The notes under the pieces are model-generated. The model saw nothing but the letters and a program-made list of their open reading frames with translations. It was not told where the DNA came from and searched no databases. A program made the position numbers and the translations under genes. Below are positions 26,601-35,101 of a stretch of 64,000 bases of DNA, piece by piece. This DNA comes from an uncultured Phascolarctobacterium sp. (GTDB lineage: Bacteria; Bacillota; Negativicutes; Acidaminococcales; Acidaminococcaceae). Position 1 is the first letter of the stretch; every line of letters starts with the position of its first letter. Location: contig UQLS01000007.1 of the NCBI GenBank assembly GCA_900541915.1, positions 1 to 64,000 of the forward strand, given 5' to 3'.

Positions 26601-27046
26601 CCGATTGTGTTATTAAGACAACTAGGAAAGGCGATACTATGGCAGTATTAACTCTGGAAGATTATACTGGCCGTACAGAAGTCCTGGTGTTCCCATCAGT
26701 TTATCAGTCCTGCCTGAAAGAGATGTACAAAGAAAACATCGTAGCTATTGAAGGGCGAATGAATATAGATGAACGCAGCAGGGGCGTTAATGCTGTCAAA
26801 GTTACTAAACTTTCCAGCAGGGTTAGTGAAGTAAGAATAAAAATAGTACCTTATCTGGAAAATCCGTTGGTACAAAGGGAACTAGCAAAAGTGTTCAGCC
26901 ATTTTAAAGGCAATGACGTGGTATATCTGCATTTGATGGGCTCGCGCAAAATTATCAAGACCAATCCTTCGTTCTGGGTAGACAGCACTGCCGATGGATT
27001 TAAAGCTGCAATTGAAAAAATTTTAGGTGAGAATTGCTTTATGTAA
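23642..27046 (+). CDS. dnaE: DNA polymerase III alpha subunit
   Basis: This 1134-residue polymerase has the normal length for DnaE. The N-terminal PHP domain starts with HLHVHTEYSLLDGASK. The catalytic palm shows GPGRGSAAGS and the carboxylates in MPDIDTDF (about 398-405), with a third Asp in the KMDFLGL region. A helix-hairpin-helix tail and an OB-fold domain (about 980-1060) follow. TTAGAGG precedes the ATG. Negativicutes usually carry PolC as well; it is not in this window. Confidence 0.96.
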   Translation: MEKKFTHLHVHTEYSLLDGASKITDLLSYAKELGMDSIAITDHGVMYGVIDFYQEAVKQGIKPILGCEVYVVDNHLEKNNRSMHHLILLAENNTGYHNLMKIVSRGQLEGFYYKPRVDKEILRQNSEGIICLSACIIGEVPSYILQDNMDGARRTVQEFIDIFGKDNYFLEVQDHSLPEDKKINRGLKILAQEFGLGLVATNDLHYVRKKDAEAQDVLMCIQTNSTVDAPERMRFPNNEFYLKSYDEMAELFGSCPEALENTQLIAERCNVELEFGKLLLPEFPIPEGFADANAYLLHLCQEAIPVKYGGQNEEVLKRLDFELDIIRTMGYSCYFLIVWDFIDYCKKHDIPVGPGRGSAAGSIVAYLLGITNIDPLKYHLLFERFLNPERVSMPDIDTDFCYVKRDQVLDYVVRRYGQERVAQIITFGTLQARAAVRDVGRALGMTYGAVDEVAKKIPRELGITLDKALASNNELHDLYEQNEQVHRLIDLAKSVEGMPRNAGTHAAGVIIAPQDLKDYVPLQLGNEGSVITQYDKDKVENLGLLKMDFLGLRTLTVIGDTIRFIEETTGEKIDIDNIPLADKKTCQMLCDGDTYGVFQLESAGITKLVMELAPESFEDLIPLVALYRPGPLGTGMAEDFIAGRHGRRTAEILHPLMEPILADTYGVILYQEQVMQITSALAGFTLGQADILRRAMGKKKAKELDSMREAFIEGARKINNIPEELSNRIFSLLQHFAGYGFNKSHSVAYALVAYQTAYLKAHWPAQYMAAFLNSIISDADKLSWYISVCRNANIKVLPPDVNESGFDFTVHKGNSIRFGLAGIKSAGEAAVKEIIRAREDGGEFTGLVDFCRRVSMRVVNKRVVENLIKCGAMDSFGAKRSQLLAIVEQAAELGASYQKDYASGQMGLFDDTEESFAEINDIKLPDLEEMPRANVLQNEKELIGFYVTGHPLDEYKKILNKYTPLYWLQNENNVADGQYINIAGIISDCVIKTTRKGDTMAVLTLEDYTGRTEVLVFPSVYQSCLKEMYKENIVAIEGRMNIDERSRGVNAVKVTKLSSRVSEVRIKIVPYLENPLVQRELAKVFSHFKGNDVVYLHLMGSRKIIKTNPSFWVDSTADGFKAAIEKILGENCFM

Positions 27047-27078
27047 AATTTCTGTAAAGAAGAAAATAGTAGGTATAC

Positions 27079-27108
27079 TTGCAAGTAGAAGTGTAAAAAT
27101 GTTACAAT
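27079..27108 (+). promoter_or_regulatory. Probable promoter of the etf-pyk unit
   Basis: TTGCAA (27079-27084) and TACAAT (27103-27108) are separated by 18 bp, 42 bases before the etfB start. Confidence 0.5.
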
Positions 27109-27149
27109 AAAGAGAAAATATTTTGTTAGTATGCGCAAGGAGGTTGCTC

Positions 27150-27944
27150 ATGAATATTATAGTTTGTCTTAAACAAGTACCGGATACTGAAGCGGTAAAA
27201 TTAAATCCAGAAACTAATACTTTGGTGCGTGACGGTGTAGAAAACATCATGAATCCTTTCGACAGACAGGCACTGGAAGCTGCTCTGATGCTGAAGGATA
27301 AAGAAGGTGCCAAGGTTACTGTCCTCACTATGGGTCTGCCGCAGGCAACTGATATTTTAAAGGAAGCTATCGCTATGGGTGCTGACGATGGTATTCTTCT
27401 GAGCGACCGTGCGCTGGCTGGCTCCGATACTTTGGCTACCAGCATTGCGCTGGCTGCTGCTGTAAAACATATCGGCGGTTATGACCTGGTAATGTGCGGC
27501 AAACAGGCTGTTGACGGTGATACTGCGCAGGTTGGTCCTGAAATGGCTGAACATCTGGGAATTCCGCAGATTACCGGCGCTTTAAAAGTTGATTTTGCAG
27601 ATGGCAAGTTTATTGTTGTACGTGAAAACGAAAGCAGCGTACAAACTCTTGCATGTGCTGCACCGCTGCTGGTAACTGTTACCAGAGCTGAAAAGGAACC
27701 GCGTTTTGCCAGCATTAAAGGTAAAATGAAAGCACGCAAAGCTGTTATTCCTACTCTGACAGTAGCTGATTTGGCTATTGATACCAAGCTTGTTGGTCTT
27801 TCTGGTTCTCCGACTAAGGTTAAGAGAGTATTTACACCGGAAGTAGCTGTAGTTGAAAGTGAAATTATCAACGAAGAAGATACTGATAAAGCTGTAGATA
27901 TGTTGTTTAACAAGCTTGTTGAAGCTAAAATTATTACTCGCTGA
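27150..27944 (+). CDS. etfB: Electron transfer flavoprotein beta subunit
   Basis: EtfB (264 residues) pairs with EtfA to carry electrons between flavin dehydrogenases. The family start MNIIVCLKQVPDTEAVKLNPET and the AMP/FAD-binding stretch CGKQAVDGDTAQVGPE (about 119-134) are present. AAGGAGGT places the start at 27150 rather than at an ATG further upstream. The gap to etfA is 11 bases. Because EtfA here has a ferredoxin domain, the pair may take part in flavin-based electron bifurcation; the matching acyl-CoA dehydrogenase is not in the window. Confidence 0.95.
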   Translation: MNIIVCLKQVPDTEAVKLNPETNTLVRDGVENIMNPFDRQALEAALMLKDKEGAKVTVLTMGLPQATDILKEAIAMGADDGILLSDRALAGSDTLATSIALAAAVKHIGGYDLVMCGKQAVDGDTAQVGPEMAEHLGIPQITGALKVDFADGKFIVVRENESSVQTLACAAPLLVTVTRAEKEPRFASIKGKMKARKAVIPTLTVADLAIDTKLVGLSGSPTKVKRVFTPEVAVVESEIINEEDTDKAVDMLFNKLVEAKIITR

Positions 27945-27955
27945 GGTGAAAGAAA

Positions 27956-29152
27956 ATGGCAGTTTTTGTAGATAGAGAAAAATGTATCGGTTGTGAATCC
28001 TGTGTTGCAGTGTGCCCGGTAGGCGCTCTGAGCATGGTAGACGGTAAAGCAATGGTAGACGGGGAACAATGTATTTCCTGTGGTGCCTGCATTAATGAAT
28101 GTCCGGTAGAGGCTATTTCCCGTGAAGCTGTTGTACGTGAAGTAAAAAATAATGAAGGCAGCGACCTCTGGGTTATGGCAGAACTGGAAAATGGCGAACC
28201 TTTAGGAGTTACCTATGAACTGTTAGGTGTAACTGCAGAGCTGGCTAAAAAAGCTGGTGAAAAATGCTGTGCAGTCTTGATTGCTGCTGAAGCCGCTGAT
28301 ATTCCGCAGAAACTTATTGCAGCTGGTGCTGATAAAGTTTATGTAATTACCGACAGCCGTTATGCTGAATATAATACAGATTTATATACAGACGCTTTCT
28401 GCCAGCTGGCAGAAGCTTATAAACCTAATGCGGTACTTTTCGGTGCTACTGCTGACGGACGCGATTTTGCTCCCCGTGTAGCAGCTAGACTGCATACCGG
28501 TTTGTGCGCAGACTGCACTGCGTTGGATATTGAAACAGAAAATAAGATTGTTGAATGGACTCGTCCGGCACTGGGCGGTAATATTCTTGCTACTATCCTC
28601 TGTGACGAACATCGTCCGCAAATGGGTACTGTACGTCCTAAAGTTTTCAAAGCAGCGGCTGCTGATGCATCTCGCACTGGTGAAGTAATTAACTTTACTG
28701 TTAAGGATGTAAAAGAATCTCCGGTTGAGCTTCTGCATAAAGAAGCCGTAGAAACCAGCGGTTCTATTAAAATTGAAGATGCAGAAGTAATCTGCTCCGG
28801 CGGTCGTGGCATGGGCTGCCTGGATAACTTTAAGATGCTGGAAGAATTGGCTTCTCTGTTTGAAAACGGTGCTATTGCCGGTTCTCGTGCTGTAGTTGAC
28901 GAAGGCTGGATTGGTCATGGTCAGCAGGTTGGTCAGTCCGGTAAGACTGTAACTCCAAAAATTTATTTTGCCTGCGGCATTTCCGGTGCTATTCAGCATA
29001 TTTCTGGTATGAATGCTTCTGATATTATTATCGCTATTAACAAAGATGCAAATGCACCTATCTTTAAGATTGCGCAATATGGCATTGTTGGCGATGTTAA
29101 GGAGATTCTGCCTAAACTGATTGCAAAAATCAAAGCATATAAAGAAGCTTGA
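27956..29152 (+). CDS. etfA: Electron transfer flavoprotein alpha subunit with N-terminal ferredoxin domain
   Basis: The 398-residue protein is longer than the usual EtfA of about 320 because the first 60 residues hold two [4Fe-4S] motifs, CIGCESCVAVCP and CISCGACINECP. The remainder is a standard EtfA with the FAD-binding region GRGMG, GSRAVVDEGW, GQSGKTV and SGAIQH (about 280-355). Ferredoxin-fused EtfA is known from CarE of Acetobacterium, part of a bifurcating caffeyl-CoA reductase. It suggests contact with low-potential electron carriers. GAGGTGAAAG precedes the ATG. Confidence 0.95.
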   Translation: MAVFVDREKCIGCESCVAVCPVGALSMVDGKAMVDGEQCISCGACINECPVEAISREAVVREVKNNEGSDLWVMAELENGEPLGVTYELLGVTAELAKKAGEKCCAVLIAAEAADIPQKLIAAGADKVYVITDSRYAEYNTDLYTDAFCQLAEAYKPNAVLFGATADGRDFAPRVAARLHTGLCADCTALDIETENKIVEWTRPALGGNILATILCDEHRPQMGTVRPKVFKAAAADASRTGEVINFTVKDVKESPVELLHKEAVETSGSIKIEDAEVICSGGRGMGCLDNFKMLEELASLFENGAIAGSRAVVDEGWIGHGQQVGQSGKTVTPKIYFACGISGAIQHISGMNASDIIIAINKDANAPIFKIAQYGIVGDVKEILPKLIAKIKAYKEA

Positions 29153-29174
29153 GTTTTGCCGGAGGAAGCTTCCC

Positions 29175-29369
29175 ATGTGGAAAGTTGTATATATTGAGCA
29201 AAATGAAGCTAATGCAGAAAAAATAAAAGAAATGCTGACCGCTAACGGCTTTTTAATAAGAGTAAAAGCTGCTGGCGGCAAGCATAACAAAGCTTATGAA
29301 ATATGTGTTCCGTTTTCAGAAGCGGAAGACGCTTATGAAGTTCTTTGCGAGCATAAATTTAAAGGTTAG
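29175..29369 (+). CDS. Small DUF2007-like protein
   Basis: This 64-residue protein (MWKVVYIEQNEANAEKIKEM start) resembles the small DUF2007 family, predicted to have a ferredoxin-like alpha-beta fold with a possible ligand or signalling role. GGAGG at 29161-29165 selects the ATG at 29175. It lies between etfA (22 bases) and pyruvate kinase (14 bases) and is almost certainly co-transcribed. The family name is tentative and the function is unknown. Confidence 0.65.
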   Translation: MWKVVYIEQNEANAEKIKEMLTANGFLIRVKAAGGKHNKAYEICVPFSEAEDAYEVLCEHKFKG

Positions 29370-29383
29370 CGGGGATTTCTCTT

Positions 29384-31135
29384 ATGAAAAAAACTAAAAT
29401 TATCTGTACTGTGGGACCGAGTACTGACAATGTGGTACTTTTAGAAAAAATGATGCGTGCCGGTATGAATTTAGCGCGTTTTAATTTTTCCCATGGTTCC
29501 CACGAAGATCATGCAGCAAGGCTGCAGCTGGTACGCGAAGCTGCAGTAAATGCAGGCAAAACAATTGCCTGCATTGCTGATACTAAAGGTCCGGAAATGC
29601 GTCTGGGTAATTTTGCTGAGGGCAGTGTTTATCTGCAGGAAGGTACCGATTTTTCTCTGACTACAGAGGAGATATTAGGTAATGAGCAAATTGCGTCAGT
29701 TAATTATTCCGGGCTTCCCCAGGAAGTAGAACGCGGCAGTAAAATATTACTGTCAGATGGTTTGCTTTCCTTGGAAGTTACTGCTGTAGAAGGTAATGTT
29801 ATTCATACTAAGGTTACACATGGTGGAGAGCTCAGCTCACGTAAACGTGTGGCATGTCCGGGTATAGAATTACAGCTGCCTTTTCTTTCGGAGCAGGATA
29901 AAGCTGATATTTGCTTTGCGGCTAAGCATGGTATGGATTATATAGCTGCTTCGTTTGTGCAGAAGGCAGATGATGTGCTGGCAATACGTAAGGTTTTGGA
30001 AGAAGCAGGTTCTTCCATGGGTATTATTTCCAAAATCGAAAATGAAGCAGGCGTAAATCATATTGAAGAGATTATTAATGTCTCTGACGGTATCATGGTT
30101 GCCAGAGGCGATTTAGGTGTTGAAATACCTTATGAAGTGGTGCCGCTGGTGCAGAAGGAAATTATTGCAGCCTGCAACAGAGCCGGAAAACCGGTTGTTA
30201 CAGCAACACAGATGCTGGAAAGTATGATTCATAGCTATCGTGCTACCAGAGCAGAAGCAAGTGACGTCGCAAATTCTATTTTTGACGGTACTGATGTTAT
30301 TATGCTGAGCGGTGAGACTGCTTCCGGCAAATATCCTTTAGAAGCAGTACAGACCATGGCTAAAATTGCAGAACGTACCGAGGCTGCGCTTGATTATGCA
30401 TCTATTTTCCGTAAGAAAGGTATCAGTGACAGCATCCATTCAACAGATGCTATTAGTCATGCGACTGTGCAGATTGCCCAGGAGCTGCATGCTGACAATA
30501 TTCTTACTATCACGGAAACTGGTTTTACAGCAAGAATGATTGCCAAGTATAAACCGCAGGCTCCTGTTATTGCTGTATCACGTTTGCCTGAGAAAGTGCG
30601 TGCTATGCAGTTGTATTGGGGTGTTCAGCCTTTATTGGGCCCATCATCCGATAATACTGATGAGATAATTGATTTATCTTTGGAATGTGCTTTGCAGCAT
30701 AAAGTAGTTAAGGATGGGTCTTGCGTGGTTATAACTGCAGGTGTACCTGTAGGTATGACAGGCAGTACAAATCTGATCAAGGTGGTTAATGTGGGTAATA
30801 AGCTTGTTTCCGGTACTGGTATCGGCAGAGTTTCTGTAAGCGGTAAAGTTTGCCGCGCTGTAAATGCAGCTGATTTTACAGATAAGCTGCAGGCAGGAGA
30901 TATCCTCGTTGTAGATATACTAAATGACGAATTTGTTGCTGTTGCTTCTAAGAAAGCAGCGGCCATTATTGCGCAGGAGGGCGGTCTTACATCGACAACT
31001 GCGATTGTCGGCGTTACCTGCGGAATACCTGTTATTGTAGGGGCTGCAGCAGCAATGGATGTTCTGCGTGATGGTCAGTTGGTAACAGTAGACACTGTTT
31101 CCGGAGTTGTTTACGAAGGAAAAATAAATTTGTAA
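29384..31135 (+). CDS. pyk: Pyruvate kinase
   Basis: Pyruvate kinase converts PEP and ADP to pyruvate and ATP. The 583-residue protein has the catalytic barrel with NFSHG, the MVARGDLGVE loop and the signature near IISKIENEAG (Lys and Glu, about 210-219). About 110 extra residues at the C-terminus form the PEP-utiliser-like swivel domain seen in Bacillus-type enzymes (GIPVIVGAAAAMDVLRDG). The start follows AGCGGGGATTTC, a modest ribosome binding site. It is in the same run as etfBA. Confidence 0.97.
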   Translation: MKKTKIICTVGPSTDNVVLLEKMMRAGMNLARFNFSHGSHEDHAARLQLVREAAVNAGKTIACIADTKGPEMRLGNFAEGSVYLQEGTDFSLTTEEILGNEQIASVNYSGLPQEVERGSKILLSDGLLSLEVTAVEGNVIHTKVTHGGELSSRKRVACPGIELQLPFLSEQDKADICFAAKHGMDYIAASFVQKADDVLAIRKVLEEAGSSMGIISKIENEAGVNHIEEIINVSDGIMVARGDLGVEIPYEVVPLVQKEIIAACNRAGKPVVTATQMLESMIHSYRATRAEASDVANSIFDGTDVIMLSGETASGKYPLEAVQTMAKIAERTEAALDYASIFRKKGISDSIHSTDAISHATVQIAQELHADNILTITETGFTARMIAKYKPQAPVIAVSRLPEKVRAMQLYWGVQPLLGPSSDNTDEIIDLSLECALQHKVVKDGSCVVITAGVPVGMTGSTNLIKVVNVGNKLVSGTGIGRVSVSGKVCRAVNAADFTDKLQAGDILVVDILNDEFVAVASKKAAAIIAQEGGLTSTTAIVGVTCGIPVIVGAAAAMDVLRDGQLVTVDTVSGVVYEGKINL

Positions 31136-31150
31136 GCTGGCGGTGAAGTT

Positions 31151-32209
31151 ATGGAAAAGACTGATTTAGATATTGCTGTTGCTGAAACGGATAAGTGGCA
31201 GGATATTTTAGAGCAGTCTTTTTCTGCTTTGCATGAAGCTTCCGCAGAAAGCAGGCAGCATTGTATTGGTCAGATAAGTCTGTATGGATGCCTTGCTTTA
31301 AAATATGCTTCAGAAGATTATGCTGAACAGTGTTTTCAGCAGCTGATGAAAATAGCTGAAGATACGGCAGCTGACTTAATATTGCTTACAGCAATAAGAG
31401 ATATGCTGGCGACTGCTGCCAGACTGCGAAAGAAAGAATTGTTCTGTAATTGGTTAAGCCAGTCAGAAGGATTTATTAAAAAAGTAATCAATGCCAGGGA
31501 AAATCCTGATGAATTAAGTCGTTTTTTATTGAGCATTACTTTTATTATCTGTGACAGAAAACATAATGATGCTTTTAACTGTATGCGTCATTTGATGGTA
31601 CTTTTTGTCAGAACATCTGTTAATAAGGCTGTGCTGAAAAGCTTTATTAGTGAATGGACAAGCCTGATTGCCCAGATGCTTAGAAGGCAATGGTTTGAGG
31701 TGGGGGACTTTTTATTAGTAAGTCTCTTTGAAGCTTTATGGCGCAAAAAAGACTGTAAGTTATTAAGTGCCGTCTTATTGCAGCTGCATCTGCATTTGCA
31801 GATGTATTGTCGTTGGGACGGTGTAGAAAACGCTTTTAAAGCTTATAAAAAGCTGCAGTATTTTTATTTTATCCTTGTTAAGTATGCTGGCAGAAGCAGC
31901 AATAAGGAAGAAGAACGGAAAGAGTACCTGCGAGCGGTTTTGCTTAATGTACGTGACCTTATTGCGAACATGGCGCGCATAGCTATGCAGGATGAACTTA
32001 AAATTATCAGACAGTGGTATGATTGTTTGGTATTTGAAGCTGGCGATAGAATGCAGCAGCGCGCTAGGTTATTGCTGCAGCTGGAAATTGCTTATTGGTC
32101 TAGGACTAAGCCCAAGACCAGCAGAAAGCAGCTGGCTTATCTGGAAGATTTGTTGCAGCCAGATTTGTTAAATAAAAATTATCATGAGCTTTTATTAATA
32201 ATAAGCTGA
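31151..32209 (+). CDS. Unknown 352-residue helical protein
   Basis: I do not recognise this protein. It is almost entirely helical, rich in Leu, Ala and charged residues, and looks like an alpha-solenoid or tetratricopeptide-like repeat protein without clear repeats. No signal peptide or membrane segment is seen. It starts 15 bases after pyk and follows GGCGGTGAAG, so it belongs to the same transcript. It is the last gene of the run. No clear terminator is visible behind it. Confidence 0.7.
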   Translation: MEKTDLDIAVAETDKWQDILEQSFSALHEASAESRQHCIGQISLYGCLALKYASEDYAEQCFQQLMKIAEDTAADLILLTAIRDMLATAARLRKKELFCNWLSQSEGFIKKVINARENPDELSRFLLSITFIICDRKHNDAFNCMRHLMVLFVRTSVNKAVLKSFISEWTSLIAQMLRRQWFEVGDFLLVSLFEALWRKKDCKLLSAVLLQLHLHLQMYCRWDGVENAFKAYKKLQYFYFILVKYAGRSSNKEEERKEYLRAVLLNVRDLIANMARIAMQDELKIIRQWYDCLVFEAGDRMQQRARLLLQLEIAYWSRTKPKTSRKQLAYLEDLLQPDLLNKNYHELLLIIS

Positions 32210-32236
32210 CATTTTTTAAATAAAAAAAGGAAAATA

Positions 32237-32287
32237 CAGTATTGAGATAGAAGTTTAATAAGATATCAGAATTTTTATTTAATACTG
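32237..32287. promoter_or_regulatory. Spaced inverted repeat upstream of the ribose operon
   Basis: CAGTATT (32237-32243) and AATACTG (32281-32287) form a 7-bp inverted repeat 37 bases apart in the AT-rich gap before rbsK. It could be a regulator site or fold in RNA. No LacI-type palindrome or cre box is recognised. Confidence 0.3.
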
Positions 32288-32318
32288 ATTATATATATTT
32301 TACAGAGAGGTATATAAG

Positions 32319-33197
32319 ATGGCTAAAATAGTTGTTATCGGCAGTTGCAATATAGACGTTACAGTAGAATGTGACAGATGGGCTAAGCCTGGCGAAACAA
32401 TTTTCGGTAATCGTTTGATTGTTTCTCCTGGGGGCAAAGGTGCCAATCAGGCTGTAGCAGCAGCACGTTTAGGCGCTGAGGTTACTATGGTTGGCTGTAT
32501 TGGTGATGATGTTTACGGTGAAATGATTATCAGAAATTTACAGCAAAATAATATTAATACTGATTTTATTAAAGTGCTGCCTGGAGAAAACAGCGGAACT
32601 GCACATATTACTGTTGCAGAAGATGATAATACGATTATCGTAATCAAGGCTGCTAACGACCTTGTTGATGCGGCGCTGATAGATCAGGCTGAAGAAAAAA
32701 TTAAAGAAGCAGACCTTGTTTTGCTGCAGCATGAGATTCCTTTTGCTGCTATTGCTTATGCTATTGAGAAATGTTGGCAGCTGGGTGTGCCTGTATTACT
32801 TAATCCTGCTCCGGTTGCTCCGGTTCCGCAGGAATTACTGGATAAAGTTACTTATCTGACACCTAATGAACATGAAGCTGCTATCCTTTTTGATAATATG
32901 GCTACAGAAGAAATTTTAAGCCGTTATGCCGGTAAAGTGTTAATGACGCTTGGCAGTAAGGGTGTTGCTTATTACGAAGATGGTAAAGTACAAATTGTAC
33001 CGGCGTTTAAGGTTACTCCTGTAGATACTACTGGCGCAGGAGATACTTTTAATGGTGCTTTTGCTGTGGCGCGTGCTGAAGGCAAAAACATGGCAGACAG
33101 TGTTCGTTTTGCTAATGCGGCAGCAGCCGTTTCCGTACAGAAGATTGGTGCACAAGGCGGTATGCCTTATTTAAAAGAAGTAGAGGAGATGCTTTAA
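32319..33197 (+). CDS. rbsK: Ribokinase
   Basis: RbsK phosphorylates ribose to ribose 5-phosphate. The 292-residue PfkB-family protein has the N-terminal PGGKGANQAVAAARLG motif (about 38-53) and the C-terminal DTTGAGDTFNGAFA motif (about 235-248) with the catalytic Asp. AGAGAGG precedes the ATG. It is first in rbsK-D-A-C-B. The order matches Bacillus except that the repressor rbsR is absent. Confidence 0.95.
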   Translation: MAKIVVIGSCNIDVTVECDRWAKPGETIFGNRLIVSPGGKGANQAVAAARLGAEVTMVGCIGDDVYGEMIIRNLQQNNINTDFIKVLPGENSGTAHITVAEDDNTIIVIKAANDLVDAALIDQAEEKIKEADLVLLQHEIPFAAIAYAIEKCWQLGVPVLLNPAPVAPVPQELLDKVTYLTPNEHEAAILFDNMATEEILSRYAGKVLMTLGSKGVAYYEDGKVQIVPAFKVTPVDTTGAGDTFNGAFAVARAEGKNMADSVRFANAAAAVSVQKIGAQGGMPYLKEVEEML

Positions 33198-33198
33198 G

Positions 33199-33597
33199 AT
33201 GCAGAAGGTTGGTATTTTAAATAGCTCTATTGCCAAAGTATTGGCAGATCTTGGGCATACAGATACTATTGTAATTGGTGACTGCGGTTTGCCTGTGCCT
33301 GCAGGTGTACCGAAAATTGATTTGGCTCTGAAACTGGGAACTCCTTCTTTTATGGAAGTAGTAAGCGAAGTTGCCAAATATATGGAAATAGAGAAAGTTG
33401 AAGTTGCTGCTGAAATACAGGAAAAAAATATCGGTGTTTATGAAGCACTGAAAGAACTTTTTCCGCAGCAGGAATGGATTATTGATGAAAATCATGAAGC
33501 TTTTAAAGCGGCAACTGCAAAAGCTAAAGTAGTAATCCGTACAGGTGAAATCACACCTTATGCAAATATTATCCTTCACAGTAATGTAATTTTTTAA
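33199..33597 (+). CDS. rbsD: D-ribose pyranase
   Basis: RbsD speeds interconversion of beta-pyranose and beta-furanose forms of ribose so that ribokinase gets its substrate. The 132-residue protein shows MQKVGILNSSIAKVLADLGHTD with the catalytic His20, IGDCGLPVP, and a C-terminal TGE(I)TPYANIIL motif, all typical. It follows rbsK by 1 base. Confidence 0.95.
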   Translation: MQKVGILNSSIAKVLADLGHTDTIVIGDCGLPVPAGVPKIDLALKLGTPSFMEVVSEVAKYMEIEKVEVAAEIQEKNIGVYEALKELFPQQEWIIDENHEAFKAATAKAKVVIRTGEITPYANIILHSNVIF

Positions 33598-33613
33598 TAA
33601 GGCAGGAAGCGAA

Positions 33614-35095
33614 ATGGAGATTGAATTAAGAAATATCCATAAAGCATTTGGCAGCAATGAGGTTTTAAAGGGTGTTAATTTAAAGCTTAAAAGCGGCGAA
33701 GTACATGCTTTAATGGGAGAAAATGGTGCAGGCAAGTCTACGCTGATGAATATTCTGACAGGCTTGCACAAGCAGGATAAAGGCTCTGTTTTTGTTGATG
33801 GACAGGAAATGCACTTTAAAAATCCGGTAGATGCAGAAAAATACGGTATAGCATTTATCCATCAGGAATTAAATATCTGGCCTAACCTTTCCATACTGGA
33901 AAATTTGTTTTTGATGCATAGCATTACTAATAAATTTGGTATGCTTGATTTTCAGAAAATGCGTCAGATTGCTGAAGAAAAGTGCCGGGAAATACATATT
34001 GAACTTCCTCTTGATATGGAAGCAGGCGAATGTTCTGTCGGACAGCAGCAGATGACGGAAATTGTTCGTAATCTCTTGCTTGATGCTAAAGTTGTTATCA
34101 TGGACGAACCTACAGCAGCGCTTACTGACCGTGAGACTGAAAAGCTGTTTGAGGTGATGAAATCACTGAAAAAACGCGGCGTTGCCATGGTGTATATCTC
34201 TCACCGTATGGAAGAGGTATTCAATAACTGTGATGTAATAACAGTAATGCGCGATGGTATTTCTGTTGATACTAGACCTGTTGATCAATATGGTCTTGAT
34301 GAAATTGTTCGCGACATGGTTGGTCGTTCTATTACAGAATTTTATCCGGAACGACGTAATCTGCCTGGTGAAGTTATCATGGAAGTTAAAAACTTTAACC
34401 AGCCCGGTGTTTTCCATGATGTCAATTTCAATCTGAAAAAAGGTGAAATCCTTGGCATTGCCGGCTTGATGGGCAGCGGTCGTACGGAAATTATGCGTGC
34501 TATCTTTGGTGTTGATAAATGTCAAAGCGGCGAAGTAATCTTCAAAGGACAGAAATTGAAGATTGATAAGCCTGAGGATGCTATTAAGGCAGGCTTTGGC
34601 TTTATTACTGAAAACAGAAAGACAGAAGGTCTGATTCTTGATTTCTCCATTATGCGTAATATTGCTCTGCCCAGTATAGATGAATTTGCACGTAAGAGTG
34701 TCATAGATTATAAGCGAGTTAATGAGTTTTCTCATGGTTTAGCTGATAAACTGGGTGTAAAAGCGCATACTCTTGATTTGGAAGCAGGAGCTTTATCCGG
34801 CGGTAATCAGCAGAAGGTTGTTATTGCTAAATGGGTTGGTATGAATCCTGATGTCATCATTATGGACGAGCCTACCCGCGGCATCGACGTAGGTGCAAAA
34901 AGAGATATCTATGAGTTGATGAATGAGCTGACAGCAAGCGGTGTATCTATCATCATGGTTTCTTCTGAACTGCCTGAAGTTTTAGGCATGAGCGACCGTA
35001 TCTTGGTTATTCATGAAGGTAAGATTGCCGGCGAGCTGATGAGCAGCGAAGCAACTCAGGAAAAAATTATGTCACTTGCAACGGGAGGTTTGTAA
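33614..35095 (+). CDS. rbsA: Ribose ABC transporter ATP-binding protein
   Basis: RbsA (493 residues) contains two ABC cassettes. The first has Walker A GENGAGKST (about 36-44), signature VGQQQM and Walker B VVIMDEPTAAL. The second has the degenerate Walker A GLMGSGRTE, signature SGGNQQKV and VIIMDEPTRGID, normal for sugar importers of this class. It energises ribose uptake with RbsC and RbsB. The gap to rbsC is 6 bases. Confidence 0.96.
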   Translation: MEIELRNIHKAFGSNEVLKGVNLKLKSGEVHALMGENGAGKSTLMNILTGLHKQDKGSVFVDGQEMHFKNPVDAEKYGIAFIHQELNIWPNLSILENLFLMHSITNKFGMLDFQKMRQIAEEKCREIHIELPLDMEAGECSVGQQQMTEIVRNLLLDAKVVIMDEPTAALTDRETEKLFEVMKSLKKRGVAMVYISHRMEEVFNNCDVITVMRDGISVDTRPVDQYGLDEIVRDMVGRSITEFYPERRNLPGEVIMEVKNFNQPGVFHDVNFNLKKGEILGIAGLMGSGRTEIMRAIFGVDKCQSGEVIFKGQKLKIDKPEDAIKAGFGFITENRKTEGLILDFSIMRNIALPSIDEFARKSVIDYKRVNEFSHGLADKLGVKAHTLDLEAGALSGGNQQKVVIAKWVGMNPDVIIMDEPTRGIDVGAKRDIYELMNELTASGVSIIMVSSELPEVLGMSDRILVIHEGKIAGELMSSEATQEKIMSLATGGL

Positions 35096-35101
35096 TTTAT
35101 A

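Noticed and set aside
28382..29290. Long open frame on the minus strand (302 codons)
   Set aside because: It is antisense to etfA and the small gene after it, and its translation looks like a shadow of their codon use.
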